Shown: positions 42,156 through 51,186, counted from the stretch's first letter. The stretch: 64,000 nt of DNA from Candidatus Ozemobacteraceae bacterium (GCA_035373905.1 DAOSOK010000002.1:124001-188000); one strand, 5' to 3'. Notes: generated by a model not told the origin, from the letters alone. Program-made: numbers and translations.

Positions 42156-43412
42156 ATGAGGCAAACCATTCGGAATCTCGGCCTGCTGGCCGGACTGCTC
42201 TCGCTCTGCGCCCCTCTCGCGGCGGAACCGGTCGTCGGCGGCTACGTTCTCGAGCGCCTTCCCGGCGGCAAACAGGCTGTCGTGGACGGCAGGAACATCG
42301 TTCTCGCACATGTCTTCAACCAGGATCCCGGCGCCCTCAAAGCCGGCCGGTATGACGTCGGGGTTGAAGTTCAGGGCTCCAAGGGCGTCAAGACGTATGT
42401 GATGAAGCCGACCGGCGATATCGCCGGCGGGGTCTTGCGGACGTTCCGTCTGAAGGTGCCGCTGAACGCTGGAGGCAAACCCGAGCTGGTCAGGGCGTTC
42501 GCTCGTATCGACGGTCGGAAAATCTGGTCCGAGCCGTTTGCCGGCAGCCGCCAGGCTGCCGTGAAGAGCTCCGACGGCGTCGTCACGACGCTGTATACGG
42601 AAGTCGCTCCGGAACCAGGCTCCGATGCGCCGCCTCGAGAAATCCCCTTCGAGAACGAGGTCGTCCGCCCGGCCGCTCCGAAGACCGCAGCCGCATCGAC
42701 GCAGAAGAAGCCCGCGACCGGCGCCGCTGCGGCCGTTCCTACCGCGAAGCCCGGCAAAACGGCCGGTGTCGCCCCCGTGCCGGCGAAGAGCGGAATTGCT
42801 CCCGTCGCGCCGGCGGTTCCGGCCGCGGTGTCCGCGAAGCCTTCGACGGACGTCGTCGCGAAGAATCCCTCCCCGGCACCCGCGGCGAAGCCTCGCGTGA
42901 TCAATCCGAACGAGTTCAAGACCCTCCACACCATCGACGAGGAACTGGTGATCTACGTCGTGAAGGCCGGAGACACCCTCCAGAGCGTTGCCGAGCGGTA
43001 TTATGGCGATGCGGGTCATGACAGGACCATCGCCGACCTCAACTTCATCGAAGCCCGTGCTCAGGTCAAGCCCGGCGAGGAGATCATCGTCGATGTGAAG
43101 CCGCTTTCGGGGCTGAAGCAGAACACCGCCCAGAAGGAACCGAAGAAGGACTCGAAGAATGAACCGAAGAAGGAAACCTCGGTTCGCCCCTCCGAAAAGG
43201 CGTCAGAAGCGATTGCCGCCGGCGATGCTTCGGCGTGTGTCCAGCGGTACACGATCCAGAACGGAGACACGCTCGCGATCATCGCGAAGCGGTTCTACGG
43301 CAAGGCGTCGAAGGCCGGCATCATCATCAAGGCCAACCCGGGACTGAATCCGAAGAACCTCAAGATCGGAACCGAAGTGGTGATCCCCGCTGAGAAGGGA
43401 GACAAGGCATGA
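42156..43412 (+). CDS. Secreted protein with two LysM domains
   Basis: 418 residues; AGGAGA precedes the ATG. A signal peptide (LLAGLLSLCAPLAA) precedes a beta-rich N-terminal domain (to about residue 145), then a long Ala/Pro/Lys linker. LysM 1 lies near 268-315 (VIYVVKAGDTLQSVAERYYG), LysM 2 near 364-412 (CVQRYTIQNGDTLAIIAKRF). LysM binds N-acetylglucosamine polymers, so the protein should sit on peptidoglycan. Its stop overlaps the start of the helicase gene, an odd pairing of a wall protein and a DNA/RNA helicase. Confidence 0.85.
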   Translation: MRQTIRNLGLLAGLLSLCAPLAAEPVVGGYVLERLPGGKQAVVDGRNIVLAHVFNQDPGALKAGRYDVGVEVQGSKGVKTYVMKPTGDIAGGVLRTFRLKVPLNAGGKPELVRAFARIDGRKIWSEPFAGSRQAAVKSSDGVVTTLYTEVAPEPGSDAPPREIPFENEVVRPAAPKTAAASTQKKPATGAAAAVPTAKPGKTAGVAPVPAKSGIAPVAPAVPAAVSAKPSTDVVAKNPSPAPAAKPRVINPNEFKTLHTIDEELVIYVVKAGDTLQSVAERYYGDAGHDRTIADLNFIEARAQVKPGEEIIVDVKPLSGLKQNTAQKEPKKDSKNEPKKETSVRPSEKASEAIAAGDASACVQRYTIQNGDTLAIIAKRFYGKASKAGIIIKANPGLNPKNLKIGTEVVIPAEKGDKA

Positions 43413-45556
43413 TGACGAACTCGATGACCGTGAAGCGGGGAGGGGGCGTGAAGTCGCCGCTCGTCCAGATCAACAGTGTCGGCCACGCCGGCGTCGCGTT
43501 CCAGGTCAAGGGGAAGGCGTTCCAGGAGGGATATCTGTTTCTCACCCCCGAAATGCTCCGCCTGTTCCCCTTCAAGGAGGAGCTCAGTTCGATCCTGTTC
43601 GTCGACGACGCCGAAGTTGTATATTCAGCGATATATCACAAGGCCCGCGGCTACATGGTCTGCCTGTCCTTCGGCGAATGGTGGGAGAAGAACCAGATGC
43701 GCGAAGGGGATCAGATCGGCATCGAGCTGATCAGCCTGGCCGAGCGCCGCTACCGGCTGTATCGCGTCGTTCCCGATGCGGAAAAACTTGCCGCGAAATC
43801 CGACGAGGTCAAGATCACGATGCGCTCCGGCGGAGACCTGCCGATCCAGTATACGTCGGGGAACCTCGAAGTCCTTCGCAAGCTGATCGCCGGCGATTTC
43901 TCCCCCTACGCCGAGACCGGGCTGATCCTTCAGGGCGAGGAAATGAACGCCCGCGGCGATGACCAGGAGCTGATGTCGCTCGCCACGTGTTTCGGCGTCT
44001 CGGCGTATCAGCATCAGCTGAACACCGTTCACAGCGTGCTCGGGCGCTACAACGGCCGCGCCCTGCTCGCGGACGAGGTCGGTCTGGGCAAAACCATCGA
44101 AGCGGGGCTGATTCTCAAGGAATACCTGCTTCGCGGCATGGTGCGTAAGGTCCTGATCCTCACGCCGGCCTTGCTGATCACGCAGTGGCAGCAGGAACTC
44201 AAGACCAAGTTCGACCTCAGCTTCAAGAACCACAACGAGATTTCCGACTGGGAGCAGTCCGACCTGGTCATCGCCTCGCTCGACACCGCGAAAAGCCAGA
44301 AGAACCAGAAATCGGTCCAGAAGGTCAACTACGACCTGCTGATCATCGATGAAGCGCACAAGCTGAAGAACAAAAAAACGCAGAACTGGAAGTTCGTGAA
44401 CTCGATCAAGACGAAGTATCTGCTGATGCTCACCGCGACGCCGATCCAGAACGACCTGATCGAACTGTTCAACCTGATCACGATCCTCAAGCCGGGCCAC
44501 CTGTCGACCCTGCAGAAGTTCAAGAGCGACTTTCTGGCCGAGCGCGACAAGCGCATTCCGAAAAACTCGCTGAAACTGCGGGCCATGCTGTCGGAGATCA
44601 TGATCCGACACCGCCGCAGCGACACGATGATCAAGTTCCCCCAGCGGTTCGTCCATACCCAGGCGATCAATCTCAAGCCCGACGAGGCGCGCCTGTACAG
44701 CGAACTGACCGACTTCATCCGTCGCCGCTACTTTACCCTGCCGACCCACAACAATCCTCGCGGCATCAATCGCCTCACCCTCATCCTCCTGCAGAAACTG
44801 ATGGGAAGCTCGACGCAGGCGCTCAAACGGGCGCTCACGAAGATGATTTCCAGCAACTTCTACAAGGACGATTTCGACGAATCCCTCAAGCGGCTTCTCG
44901 ATCTCGCCAACAACGTCGGCATGTCGAGAAAAACCGAGGTCCTTCTGGAACTGCTCGGCAATCTCAACGAGAAGCTGATCATCTTCACGCAGTTCCGCGG
45001 CACCCAGGATTATCTCGCAGACCTGCTTCGCGAGAAAGGGTATTCGGTCTCGATCTTCAACGGACAGCTGTCGCAGGCCGAGAAGGATGCGTGCATCGAG
45101 TCGTTCCGGAACAAGAACCAGATCCTGATCTCGACCGAGTCCGGCGGCGAAGGCCGCAACCTGCAGTTCTGCAAGGTGCTCGTCAACTACGATCTGCCCT
45201 GGAACCCGATGCGCATCGAACAGCGAATCGGTCGTATCCACCGCCTCGGGCAGACAGACGACGTTCATATCATCAACCTCAGCGCGAGCGACACGATCGA
45301 GTCCTACGTGCTCGAGCTGCTCGACAAGAAGATCAACATGTTCCGCCTCATCATCGGCGAGCTCGAAATGATTCTTGGCAATATGCATTCGAAGAAGACG
45401 CTCGAGCAGATCATCATCGATATCGTGACGATGTCGCCCAACCAGGAAGCGATGAAGCGCAAGTTCCAGACGCTCGGCAACAAGCTCGAAAAGGCCCTCA
45501 AGATCCATCAGGACATCACCCGCGCCCAGGAGGACATCTTCAATGGAAACGAGTAA
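43409..45556 (+). CDS. SNF2/RapA-family helicase-like ATPase
   Basis: 715 residues. An N-terminal domain of about 195 residues (no recognised fold) precedes the two RecA-like domains. Walker A is LLADEVGLGKTIEAGLIL near 220, Walker B LLIIDEAHKLKNKKT near 313, motif III TATPIQN near 342, and motif VI QRIGRIHRLGQ near 605. This is the Swi2/Snf2 type, close to RapA/HepA. Such proteins translocate on double-stranded DNA and remodel RNA polymerase or other complexes. An AT island (43618-43635) encodes VVYSAIYHK. It overlaps the LysM gene and the next gene (14 bp), so it belongs to one operon. Its partner in action is not known. Confidence 0.88.
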   Translation: MMTNSMTVKRGGGVKSPLVQINSVGHAGVAFQVKGKAFQEGYLFLTPEMLRLFPFKEELSSILFVDDAEVVYSAIYHKARGYMVCLSFGEWWEKNQMREGDQIGIELISLAERRYRLYRVVPDAEKLAAKSDEVKITMRSGGDLPIQYTSGNLEVLRKLIAGDFSPYAETGLILQGEEMNARGDDQELMSLATCFGVSAYQHQLNTVHSVLGRYNGRALLADEVGLGKTIEAGLILKEYLLRGMVRKVLILTPALLITQWQQELKTKFDLSFKNHNEISDWEQSDLVIASLDTAKSQKNQKSVQKVNYDLLIIDEAHKLKNKKTQNWKFVNSIKTKYLLMLTATPIQNDLIELFNLITILKPGHLSTLQKFKSDFLAERDKRIPKNSLKLRAMLSEIMIRHRRSDTMIKFPQRFVHTQAINLKPDEARLYSELTDFIRRRYFTLPTHNNPRGINRLTLILLQKLMGSSTQALKRALTKMISSNFYKDDFDESLKRLLDLANNVGMSRKTEVLLELLGNLNEKLIIFTQFRGTQDYLADLLREKGYSVSIFNGQLSQAEKDACIESFRNKNQILISTESGGEGRNLQFCKVLVNYDLPWNPMRIEQRIGRIHRLGQTDDVHIINLSASDTIESYVLELLDKKINMFRLIIGELEMILGNMHSKKTLEQIIIDIVTMSPNQEAMKRKFQTLGNKLEKALKIHQDITRAQEDIFNGNE

Positions 45557-46511
45557 AATCCAGACCCTCGTCTTCTCGTTCATGGACAAGGTCGGCATTT
45601 CCAGGTGGGAAACCTCCGAGGGCGTCTGGTGCGCCGAGATCCCCGAGTCGGAACGGGCGTTCTTCAACGGCTACGAGCACCTGCACTTCACCTTCGATCG
45701 CGAGATCGCGGAACGGCGGCGCGAACTGGAACTGATCTGCTCGGGCTCGTTCATGCTCCGCAAGATCGTCGACAGGCTCGTGGAAATTCCCAAGGTCAGC
45801 CGGCTGTTCAGCGCCGCGGCACCCGAGCTCCCGTCCTCGTCGGGCCAGCCCGGCGATCTGCGTGTGATCAGCGGCTGCAAGGCCCATTACCGGCAGCAGG
45901 TGCTGTTCCATTTCCGCGTCAGCGTCTCGGCGGAGCAGCGCCGCGAGCTGCTCTTCTCGGCACTTGCGGACCCCGCGAAGCGCGAAATATCATTGAAGGA
46001 AGGGCTGAGCGGAATCGATCTGAACGAATTCAGCGAAAAGCCCGATCCGTCACTCCCGATACAGGAATCCGGTGAAGATCTCGTCCGTTTGTATCTCCAG
46101 GCGTGCAGGACCCTCGAATCATCTCTCGAGGAGCATATCCGCGAACTGCAGGCCGAATCCGAGGAGGCCTACCAGCAGGAACTCGCCAAGGTCCAGGAGT
46201 ATCTCGAGGACCAGAAGCGGGAACTTCTGAAAAAACGTGAAAACGTCTGCTTCCACCTGTATTTCTTCCAGAAGGAGGAGGAAATCGACCGGATGATGCG
46301 CGAACTCGAGGCGGAGCAGGCGCGGAAAATCGAGGAACTGAAGGAAAAGCACGCATTGAAGATCCAGGTGAGCCTCATCAATGCCGTCGTCCTGTGCATT
46401 CCGACCCTGGGAATGCCCACCGGCCAGACGGCCCGGCGGACGCGGGATGCGAAAGTCATTCCGATGCCCCTTCCGACGGGAGACCGCTGCGAGGTGCGCC
46501 CGGCAGTCTGA
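45543..46511 (+). CDS. Coiled-coil protein encoded with the SNF2-type helicase
   Basis: 322 residues. The first ~180 residues are a mixed alpha/beta region (WCAEIPESERAFFNGYEHLH, LHFTFDREIAERRRELELIC) with no recognised family. Residues about 183-275 form a long charged coiled coil (LESSLEEHIRELQAESEEAY, EEEIDRMMRELEAEQARKIE). The C-terminus is basic and Pro-rich. It overlaps the helicase gene by 14 bp and no other gene intervenes, suggesting a fixed two-protein unit in which this could be the targeting or accessory subunit. That is inference; no homologue was recognised. Confidence 0.7.
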   Translation: METSKIQTLVFSFMDKVGISRWETSEGVWCAEIPESERAFFNGYEHLHFTFDREIAERRRELELICSGSFMLRKIVDRLVEIPKVSRLFSAAAPELPSSSGQPGDLRVISGCKAHYRQQVLFHFRVSVSAEQRRELLFSALADPAKREISLKEGLSGIDLNEFSEKPDPSLPIQESGEDLVRLYLQACRTLESSLEEHIRELQAESEEAYQQELAKVQEYLEDQKRELLKKRENVCFHLYFFQKEEEIDRMMRELEAEQARKIEELKEKHALKIQVSLINAVVLCIPTLGMPTGQTARRTRDAKVIPMPLPTGDRCEVRPAV

Positions 46512-46550
46512 GGCATGGAGGCGGAATCAGATCGGCACGGAGGTTGAGCG

Positions 46551-46853
46551 ATGTTTTTCAAGCACATATTCGTTATTCTCGTCATCCTGGGAATCCTGGG
46601 CTACGTCTACGGCGACAGGGTGTTCTATTTCCAGGCGAATCTGATGATCAGCTGGCAGTATGACTTCCCCGCCTATGAAGCGTTCGAGAGGATCGTTCGG
46701 TATTACCCGAACAGCAAGCACAGGCAGGAGGCCTACAAGATGATGGACATCCTCGTCAAACGGAACGGGGACCTGCGAACCTATCTGAACAAGCGTGACG
46801 AGGAGGTTCGTAAACTCGAGAAGAAACGGGCCGTCCAGGAGTCGTTCAGGTGA
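46551..46853 (+). CDS. Small membrane-anchored TPR-like protein
   Basis: 100 residues. Residues 3-20 are a membrane span (FKHIFVILVILGILGYVY). The following ~60 residues look like a TPR or tetratrico-like helix pair (AYEAFERIVRYYPNSKHRQE). The C-terminus is charged. It overlaps the nitroreductase start by a GTGA junction, which supports translation. No function is assigned. Confidence 0.65.
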   Translation: MFFKHIFVILVILGILGYVYGDRVFYFQANLMISWQYDFPAYEAFERIVRYYPNSKHRQEAYKMMDILVKRNGDLRTYLNKRDEEVRKLEKKRAVQESFR

Positions 46854-47482
46854 GCGGTGCTTCCGCGACATTCGAAGCCTTCGCCGGGCTGATGTCGGAA
46901 CGGCGGAGCGTGCGTCAGTTCCGCCCGGACCCCGTCGACCCTGCAATCATCGAACGCGTCGTCGAAGCCGTCCGGTATTCGCCCTCGCCGACCAACCGGC
47001 AGTGTTTCCGGTTCATCGCCGTTTCCGACCGCCTTCTGCTCCAATCGATGAGCCAGGACGTCCTGCGTCGGATCGACGAGATCGCCGGCAGGCTCGACGA
47101 AGCCTCGGCCGCGGCGTTTCGCGACTACTCGAAATGGTTCACCTTTTTCGACCGCGCGCCCGTCGTCCTGTTCGGGGCGTATCGAAGCTTCGCGTCCCGT
47201 CTGCCGAGCGGGGAGAACGACCGGACGCTCGAAGGCCTCGCCGAGATCCAGGCGTTCGGCGGGGCGGTGCATGCCCTGCTGCTCGGCCTGCACGCCGTCG
47301 GCCTCGGAAGCTGCTGGATGAGCGGGCCGCTGGTGGCGGAAAATCCGCTCGAGCGGCTTCTGCGCATCGAAAAGCCCTGGCGGCTGGGTGCCGTGATTCC
47401 CGTCGGCTGGCCGGCGGTGAAGCCGGAATGCCCGAAAAAACCGGCCGTCCGGGACATCCTGAGCGGCTATCCTGCAGAATGA
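46850..47482 (+). CDS. Nitroreductase-family protein
   Basis: 210 residues from GTG 46850. The family's FMN-binding signatures are RRSVRQFRPDPVD at the start, RYSPSPTNRQCFRF, a middle Gly-rich AFGGAVHALLLGLHAVGLGS and SCWMSGPL, with the C-terminal AVIPVGWPA. These are FMN-dependent NAD(P)H oxidoreductases with broad substrates. It is the last gene of the LysM-helicase operon and is followed by a REP-like repeat and a hairpin. Confidence 0.86.
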   Translation: MSGASATFEAFAGLMSERRSVRQFRPDPVDPAIIERVVEAVRYSPSPTNRQCFRFIAVSDRLLLQSMSQDVLRRIDEIAGRLDEASAAAFRDYSKWFTFFDRAPVVLFGAYRSFASRLPSGENDRTLEGLAEIQAFGGAVHALLLGLHAVGLGSCWMSGPLVAENPLERLLRIEKPWRLGAVIPVGWPAVKPECPKKPAVRDILSGYPAE

Positions 47483-47490
47483 AAACCACC

Positions 47491-47519
47491 CGTTCGCCCT
47501 GAGCTTGTCGAAGGGCGAG
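47491..47519. repeat. Dispersed REP-like repeat, half copy 3
   Basis: CGTTCGCCCTGAGCTTGTCGAAGGGCGAG, split here for length: one half-unit only, reading CGTTCGCCCTGAG then CTTGTCGAAGGGCGAG. It lies 8 bp after the nitroreductase stop. Confidence 0.8.
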
Positions 47520-47526
47520 AAGCAAG

Positions 47527-47557
47527 ACGCCCCGCAGGCTCGAAGCCGGCGGGGCGT
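47527..47557. terminator. Hairpin between the nitroreductase and fadL genes
   Basis: ACGCCCCGC pairs with GCGGGGCGT and an inner GGCT/AGCC extends the stem. It is between two convergent genes and may stop transcription from both sides, although T-rich tails are weak. Confidence 0.55.
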
Positions 47558-47574
47558 TGCGGTATTGAACTATA

Positions 47575-48921
47575 TTACCAGGTATATGACGCCTGGACGC
47601 CGTAAATGTCGAGACCGGTGGTGAAGTCGCCGGACAGGTTGCCCCTCAGGAGATTGCCGGGGGCTGACGCCCGGAGATCGATCGGGGCGTCGTCATACCA
47701 GATTCGCATGAAACCCGCGGAGATCACCATGCGGTCGGAGGTGCGATACTCGGCGCCGAGAGCGACCTGCAGGCTGTCGGAACCGGGAATGCGCGGCGTG
47801 CGGCGCGAATCGGGGATGGGAGAACGATCGCGGGCCACGCCGACGCGCCAGGCGAGTCGCGAACTCGGCCGGTAGATCGCGCCGAGCGAGGTATACCAGA
47901 CGTCCTTCCAGTCTTCCGCGGTGAAGGAATCAGGCTGCGCGGGGTTGTCGAACGTGACCCGCAGTCCTCCGTACCGATGCCAGAACGTCTTCGCCGCGTC
48001 GAGCATCAGCGTCCAGGACGCGCCGCAGGTGCGGCTGTACCCGACGCCGAGAATTTCGGGCGTCGTGAGGTCGGAGCGCGCGCCGGTCTGTGAGAAGATC
48101 CCGGTTGCCGCGTTCATCGCGCCCGCCATGCCGGCGGCGTCGAACCCGAAACGGCAGTCGCCCTTCAGGGTGTGCCGAACGGCCGATCGATACGAAAGAC
48201 CGGCGCGTTCCCTGGAGGAGATGTCGCAGATGAATCCGAGAACGAAGCCGACGTCCCGGGCATCGCCGGTCATTTCCGCGACGCCGTCCTGCGTGGTCGG
48301 CGCGGCGCCCGGAATGCCGCTGCCTGCGGCGATCGTCCCGTAATCGACCGCGTTGGTGAGCTTCGCATCGACGGACTGAACGTTCAGCCCGGCGGCGAAC
48401 AGCCACTTCGAGTCGAGTTTTCTGCCGGCTACCGGCATGACGGCCAGAGAGGTCATTTCAGAATCGATCGCGTAGTAGCGGCCGACCCAGGTCGGCGTAT
48501 ACTTCGTGCTGAGGCCCCAGGGGGCGTTCAGGGCGAGGCCGAAACGCCAGCCCTTCGAATCGGCAAGTGAGGCGTAGAGGGCCGGGATCGTGGCCGTGGG
48601 CGCTCCGTCCTCGCCCCCGGGATACCCGCCGACTGCCGTTCCGCCGGCCGTTGAAGCCCCTCTCAAGGAAAAGCGGACTTCGGGATCGAGCTGCAGCACC
48701 GAGATGATCGCTTCGCCCGGTTTATGAAGCATGAGAGCCGCCGGGTTGAAATACGTGTCGGCGAGATCGTGCGCGCCGGTATGTGCCCCGGCGAAGGCGC
48801 TCGAAAGGCCGGTCGTGCCGTGTTCGCGGACCATGTATCCCGCACCGGTGACTTTACCGGGCAGGGACACGATGACGAGAAAGAGAAGGAATACGGACCA
48901 CTTCTTCAGATCCTGGCTCAT
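47575..48921 (-). CDS. FadL/TodX-family outer-membrane transport protein
   Basis: 448 residues. GGAGGAG precedes ATG 48921. A signal peptide ends near KVTGAG; mature start AGYMVREHGTTGLSSAFAGA and then HDLADTYFNPAALMLH is the hallmark of FadL, which admits fatty acids and other hydrophobic compounds. Amphipathic strands follow, ending in YGVQASYTW with a C-terminal aromatic. Its place before the PHA genes suggests supply of lipidic substrates, though direct coupling is inference. Confidence 0.9.
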   Translation of the reverse strand: MSQDLKKWSVFLLFLVIVSLPGKVTGAGYMVREHGTTGLSSAFAGAHTGAHDLADTYFNPAALMLHKPGEAIISVLQLDPEVRFSLRGASTAGGTAVGGYPGGEDGAPTATIPALYASLADSKGWRFGLALNAPWGLSTKYTPTWVGRYYAIDSEMTSLAVMPVAGRKLDSKWLFAAGLNVQSVDAKLTNAVDYGTIAAGSGIPGAAPTTQDGVAEMTGDARDVGFVLGFICDISSRERAGLSYRSAVRHTLKGDCRFGFDAAGMAGAMNAATGIFSQTGARSDLTTPEILGVGYSRTCGASWTLMLDAAKTFWHRYGGLRVTFDNPAQPDSFTAEDWKDVWYTSLGAIYRPSSRLAWRVGVARDRSPIPDSRRTPRIPGSDSLQVALGAEYRTSDRMVISAGFMRIWYDDAPIDLRASAPGNLLRGNLSGDFTTGLDIYGVQASYTW

Positions 48922-49097
48922 GGGCTCCTCCAGACGATGATGAAACGAAGGGAGTTTCATTTTTCGACAGGGATCATATTCGATATACAGGGCCGTTGGC
49001 AAATGGAATCATACCGTGACCCGCGTGAGTTTCGTTTTCGGGTGTCCGGAAAAACAGCCTTCCGCATGCGTCGATAACAATAATATATTCTATATAT

Positions 49098-49131
49098 AAT
49101 ACAAAATGGACCGACTCTTGCGAGTCGGTCC
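49098..49131 (-). terminator. Rho-independent terminator after phaC (operon E-C)
   Basis: GGACCGACTC pairs with GAGTCGGTCC (loop TTGC) and is followed on the minus strand by ATTTTGTATTATAT. The hairpin is perfect and the tail T-rich. Confidence 0.88.
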
Positions 49132-49166
49132 CGAGAACATAGGAACGTGGGATGCAAATGGTGAAA

Positions 49167-50252
49167 TCAGACGGTGGAGTGAAACTTCGCGACGGATTCG
49201 AACATGCCGCGGGCCTTGCGACCCATGACGACGCCGATGTGCCCCGCGTCGATCACGAGATCGGTGACCGGCCCCGAGACGAGTTGCGAGAGGCACCGGG
49301 AAGACTCGATCGGAACGATGTGATCCTTCGAGGCCATGACGTTCATGACCGGGATGGAAAGGTTTTCGAGGTCGATCTCGATGCCGTCGAAATCGAAACG
49401 GCGGTTCCTGATGGCGTTGTCGTGGTAGCAGAGTTTCACGTATCCGCGATATGCCTCGCCGGGAACGTTGACGTTGTCGTTCAACCAGGATTCGAGCGCG
49501 ACGATGCTTTCGGCGGCCTTCGCGTCGAGACTGCCCTCGAACACGTTCTTCCATTTCTGATATCCCGAGAAGGGCTTGATCAGCTGGAAGGACGACTGGA
49601 GCATCGCGGAATCGGCATGGCCGAGGACATCGACGAGCGTGTCGACGTCGAAGGCGTCCTTGCGTGCCCAGGCCGAGAGAGGGCCTTCGTCGTGGAAGTT
49701 GACGGGCGCGGCGAGCATGATGAGCCGCTCGATGCGGTTCGGGTGGAGCGCGGCGTGGAGGAGCGACATGGTGCCGCCCATGCAGTAGCCGAGAAGCGAC
49801 GCTTTTTTGGCGCCGGTATCGCGGCAGGCTTCGCGGACGGCCATGCCGATGAGGTCGTCGACGAAGAAACGGAACGGCAGGTGGTCGTGCTGCGGGCCCG
49901 GCGTGCCCCAATCGAGCAGGTAGACCTGGATTCCCGCCTCTCGAAGATGGCCGGCCAGTGTTGCGGAGGGCATCAGATCCATGATGTAGGCGCGGTTGAT
50001 GAGAGAGGGAACGAGCACCAGCGGCGTTGTGCAGGTGACGGGGGCCGTGCCGCTGTAGCGCAGGAGTTTCATCGAGTCGAACCGGAAGATCTCCTCGACC
50101 GTTGTTGCGCCGCGATACGGTTCGTCACGCGTTGCAGATGAGCCGGAAAGGACCGAGTCGAGATTCTTCTCGATGATGCGGCCGGCGAGGTCGATGTTGG
50201 CGGCCGTCGCTTCGAGAAGCCTGGCCGCGCTTTTCGAGAGGGTGTCGTTCAT
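49167..50252 (-). CDS. phaC: Polyhydroxyalkanoate synthase, PhaC (class III-like), copy 1
   Basis: 361 residues, the length of class III PhaC. The lipase-like box GYCMGG puts the nucleophile at Cys 157; ASKDHIVP (near 309) and AGHIGV (near 337) supply Asp and His. YLLDWGTPGP is the family motif. It joins hydroxyacyl-CoA units into PHA at the granule surface, normally with PhaE. A short PhaE-like gene lies 33 bp upstream, so PhaE-like is made first. The promoter is the one at 50672-50700. A second, only distantly related PhaC is at 51203. Confidence 0.92.
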   Translation of the reverse strand: MNDTLSKSAARLLEATAANIDLAGRIIEKNLDSVLSGSSATRDEPYRGATTVEEIFRFDSMKLLRYSGTAPVTCTTPLVLVPSLINRAYIMDLMPSATLAGHLREAGIQVYLLDWGTPGPQHDHLPFRFFVDDLIGMAVREACRDTGAKKASLLGYCMGGTMSLLHAALHPNRIERLIMLAAPVNFHDEGPLSAWARKDAFDVDTLVDVLGHADSAMLQSSFQLIKPFSGYQKWKNVFEGSLDAKAAESIVALESWLNDNVNVPGEAYRGYVKLCYHDNAIRNRRFDFDGIEIDLENLSIPVMNVMASKDHIVPIESSRCLSQLVSGPVTDLVIDAGHIGVVMGRKARGMFESVAKFHSTV

Positions 50253-50285
50253 CGTCGCCTCCTGTTGGCGATAGAAAATTCAGAC

Positions 50286-50630
50286 TCAGTTGGTCTTGCC
50301 GCTGGTGACGGCTTCGGTTTGGGCGCGGACATGCCCCGCGATGTCGGCGAGTTGGGTCGTGATCTTGTCGAGATAGGCGTTCTGGTCGTAGAGACGGCGG
50401 TTGATCTCGTCGAGTTCGCGCTTGGTGACGACCTGGAAGGTCTCGGCCCAGCGGTTGAGGTTCGTTTCCCACATTTTGCGCACGTCGAGGCTCTGCTCGA
50501 GCGAGCGGGTCATCGTGTTGACGAACGTCTGCGACTTCGCGAACTCGTCCATCGCCTGCGCGATGCGGTTCTCCCAGAACGTCTGGACGTCGCGGCCGGC
50601 CTTGAGATACTCCTGAAACAGTGCTTCCAT
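50286..50630 (-). CDS. Short PhaE-like subunit, copy 1
   Basis: 114 residues. The start at 50630 gives a spacing of eight bases from AAAGGAG. The sequence is helical throughout and contains SLEQSLDVRKMWETNLNRW and a leucine-rich C-terminal coil (LYDQNAYLDKITTQLADIAG). The QSLDVRK segment and the coil recall the C-terminal part of PhaE, the activator of class III PhaC, but the protein is about a third of PhaE's usual length. A paralogue (50824-51186) with the same QSLDVRK is next to the other phaC. It probably stabilises or activates PhaC. Confidence 0.65.
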   Translation of the reverse strand: MEALFQEYLKAGRDVQTFWENRIAQAMDEFAKSQTFVNTMTRSLEQSLDVRKMWETNLNRWAETFQVVTKRELDEINRRLYDQNAYLDKITTQLADIAGHVRAQTEAVTSGKTN

Positions 50631-50671
50631 CGTCATTGCTCCTTTGTCGAATTCCGGGTGCGTATGAAAAG

Positions 50672-50719
50672 AGGATACCTGCATTGCGATATAAAGTCAA
50701 GAAATAATTTTGCAATGCA
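50672..50719 (-). promoter_or_regulatory. Promoter and two GCAATGCA boxes before the phaE-like/phaC operon
   Basis: Minus strand: TTGACT (50695-50700), 17-bp spacer, TATCCT (50672-50677). A GCAATGCA box sits inside the spacer (50680-50687), and its complement sits upstream of the -35 box (50712-50719), in a segment that is nearly the same as the one before the phasin genes. Likely PhaR operators. Confidence 0.75.
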
Positions 50720-50774
50720 CAAACATTATCGGGTGAATCGCCTTGAAATCTGAGAAAGACTGAAGCTGTGAAGC

Positions 50775-50808
50775 AAAAAAAAGCCGCCCGGGCGAATGCC
50801 CGGGCGGC
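50775..50808 (-). terminator. Rho-independent terminator after the phaC-phaE-like operon
   Basis: An 11-bp perfect G+C stem (50783-50793 with 50798-50808, loop GAAT) followed by eight T residues on the minus strand. Confidence 0.93.
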
Positions 50809-50823
50809 TCTGGCGGACGGAAG

Positions 50824-51186
50824 TCAGGATTTTTTCGAGGAAGACGACCGTTTTGACGGCTTCGGCTTCGCCGGCCGCTCGGGGCGCAGCGCGGAAATTT
50901 CACCGCGGATCTCGCTGAACTGATCCTCCAGGTCGAGAAGTTTGGCTTCGATCCGCTGGAGATAGCACAACATGCGGTCGAGTTCGGACTTGGAAGGCAT
51001 GTTGATCGAGGTCAGATACGACTCGATCTGGGTGCCGAGGTGCTTGCGGACGTCAAGGGACTGGGACATGACCTGGCTCATGGATTTGAGGAACTGCTCG
51101 TCCTTCGTCAGGCGCTCGAAGGTTTCGGTCATGGATTTTTCCCAGAGTTCCATCATGTTGCGGCCGAAATCAAACGGGTTCGTCAC
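50824..51186 (-). CDS. Short PhaE-like subunit, copy 2
   Basis: 120 residues. MTNPFDFGRNMMELWEKSM begins the protein; SQVMSQSLDVRKHLGTQI and MPSKSELDRMLCYLQRIEAK recall PhaE/class IV PhaR C-terminal motifs (PSKSELDR, LERR-like coil). The C-terminus is basic and Ser/Lys/Pro-rich (KPKPSKRSSSSKKS). It follows phaC copy 2 by 16 bp and ends at a strong terminator. With the copy at 50286 it forms a pair of short PhaE-like subunits, one per synthase. Confidence 0.72.
   Translation of the reverse strand: MTNPFDFGRNMMELWEKSMTETFERLTKDEQFLKSMSQVMSQSLDVRKHLGTQIESYLTSINMPSKSELDRMLCYLQRIEAKLLDLEDQFSEIRGEISALRPERPAKPKPSKRSSSSKKS

Noticed and set aside
42099..43019. Minus-strand open frame opposite the LysM gene
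   Set aside because: Arg/Gly-rich shadow; the plus strand has signal peptide, two LysM domains and a ribosome site.
43625..45667. Long minus-strand open frame of about 680 codons opposite the helicase gene
   Set aside because: It is an antisense shadow caused by GC-rich codon structure; it has no ribosome site or recognisable protein motif, while the plus frame has all helicase motifs.
43409..46511. Assignment of the helicase pair to a known DISARM-like defence system
   Set aside because: DISARM needs a methylase, a DUF1998 protein and a phospholipase-D protein; none is nearby.
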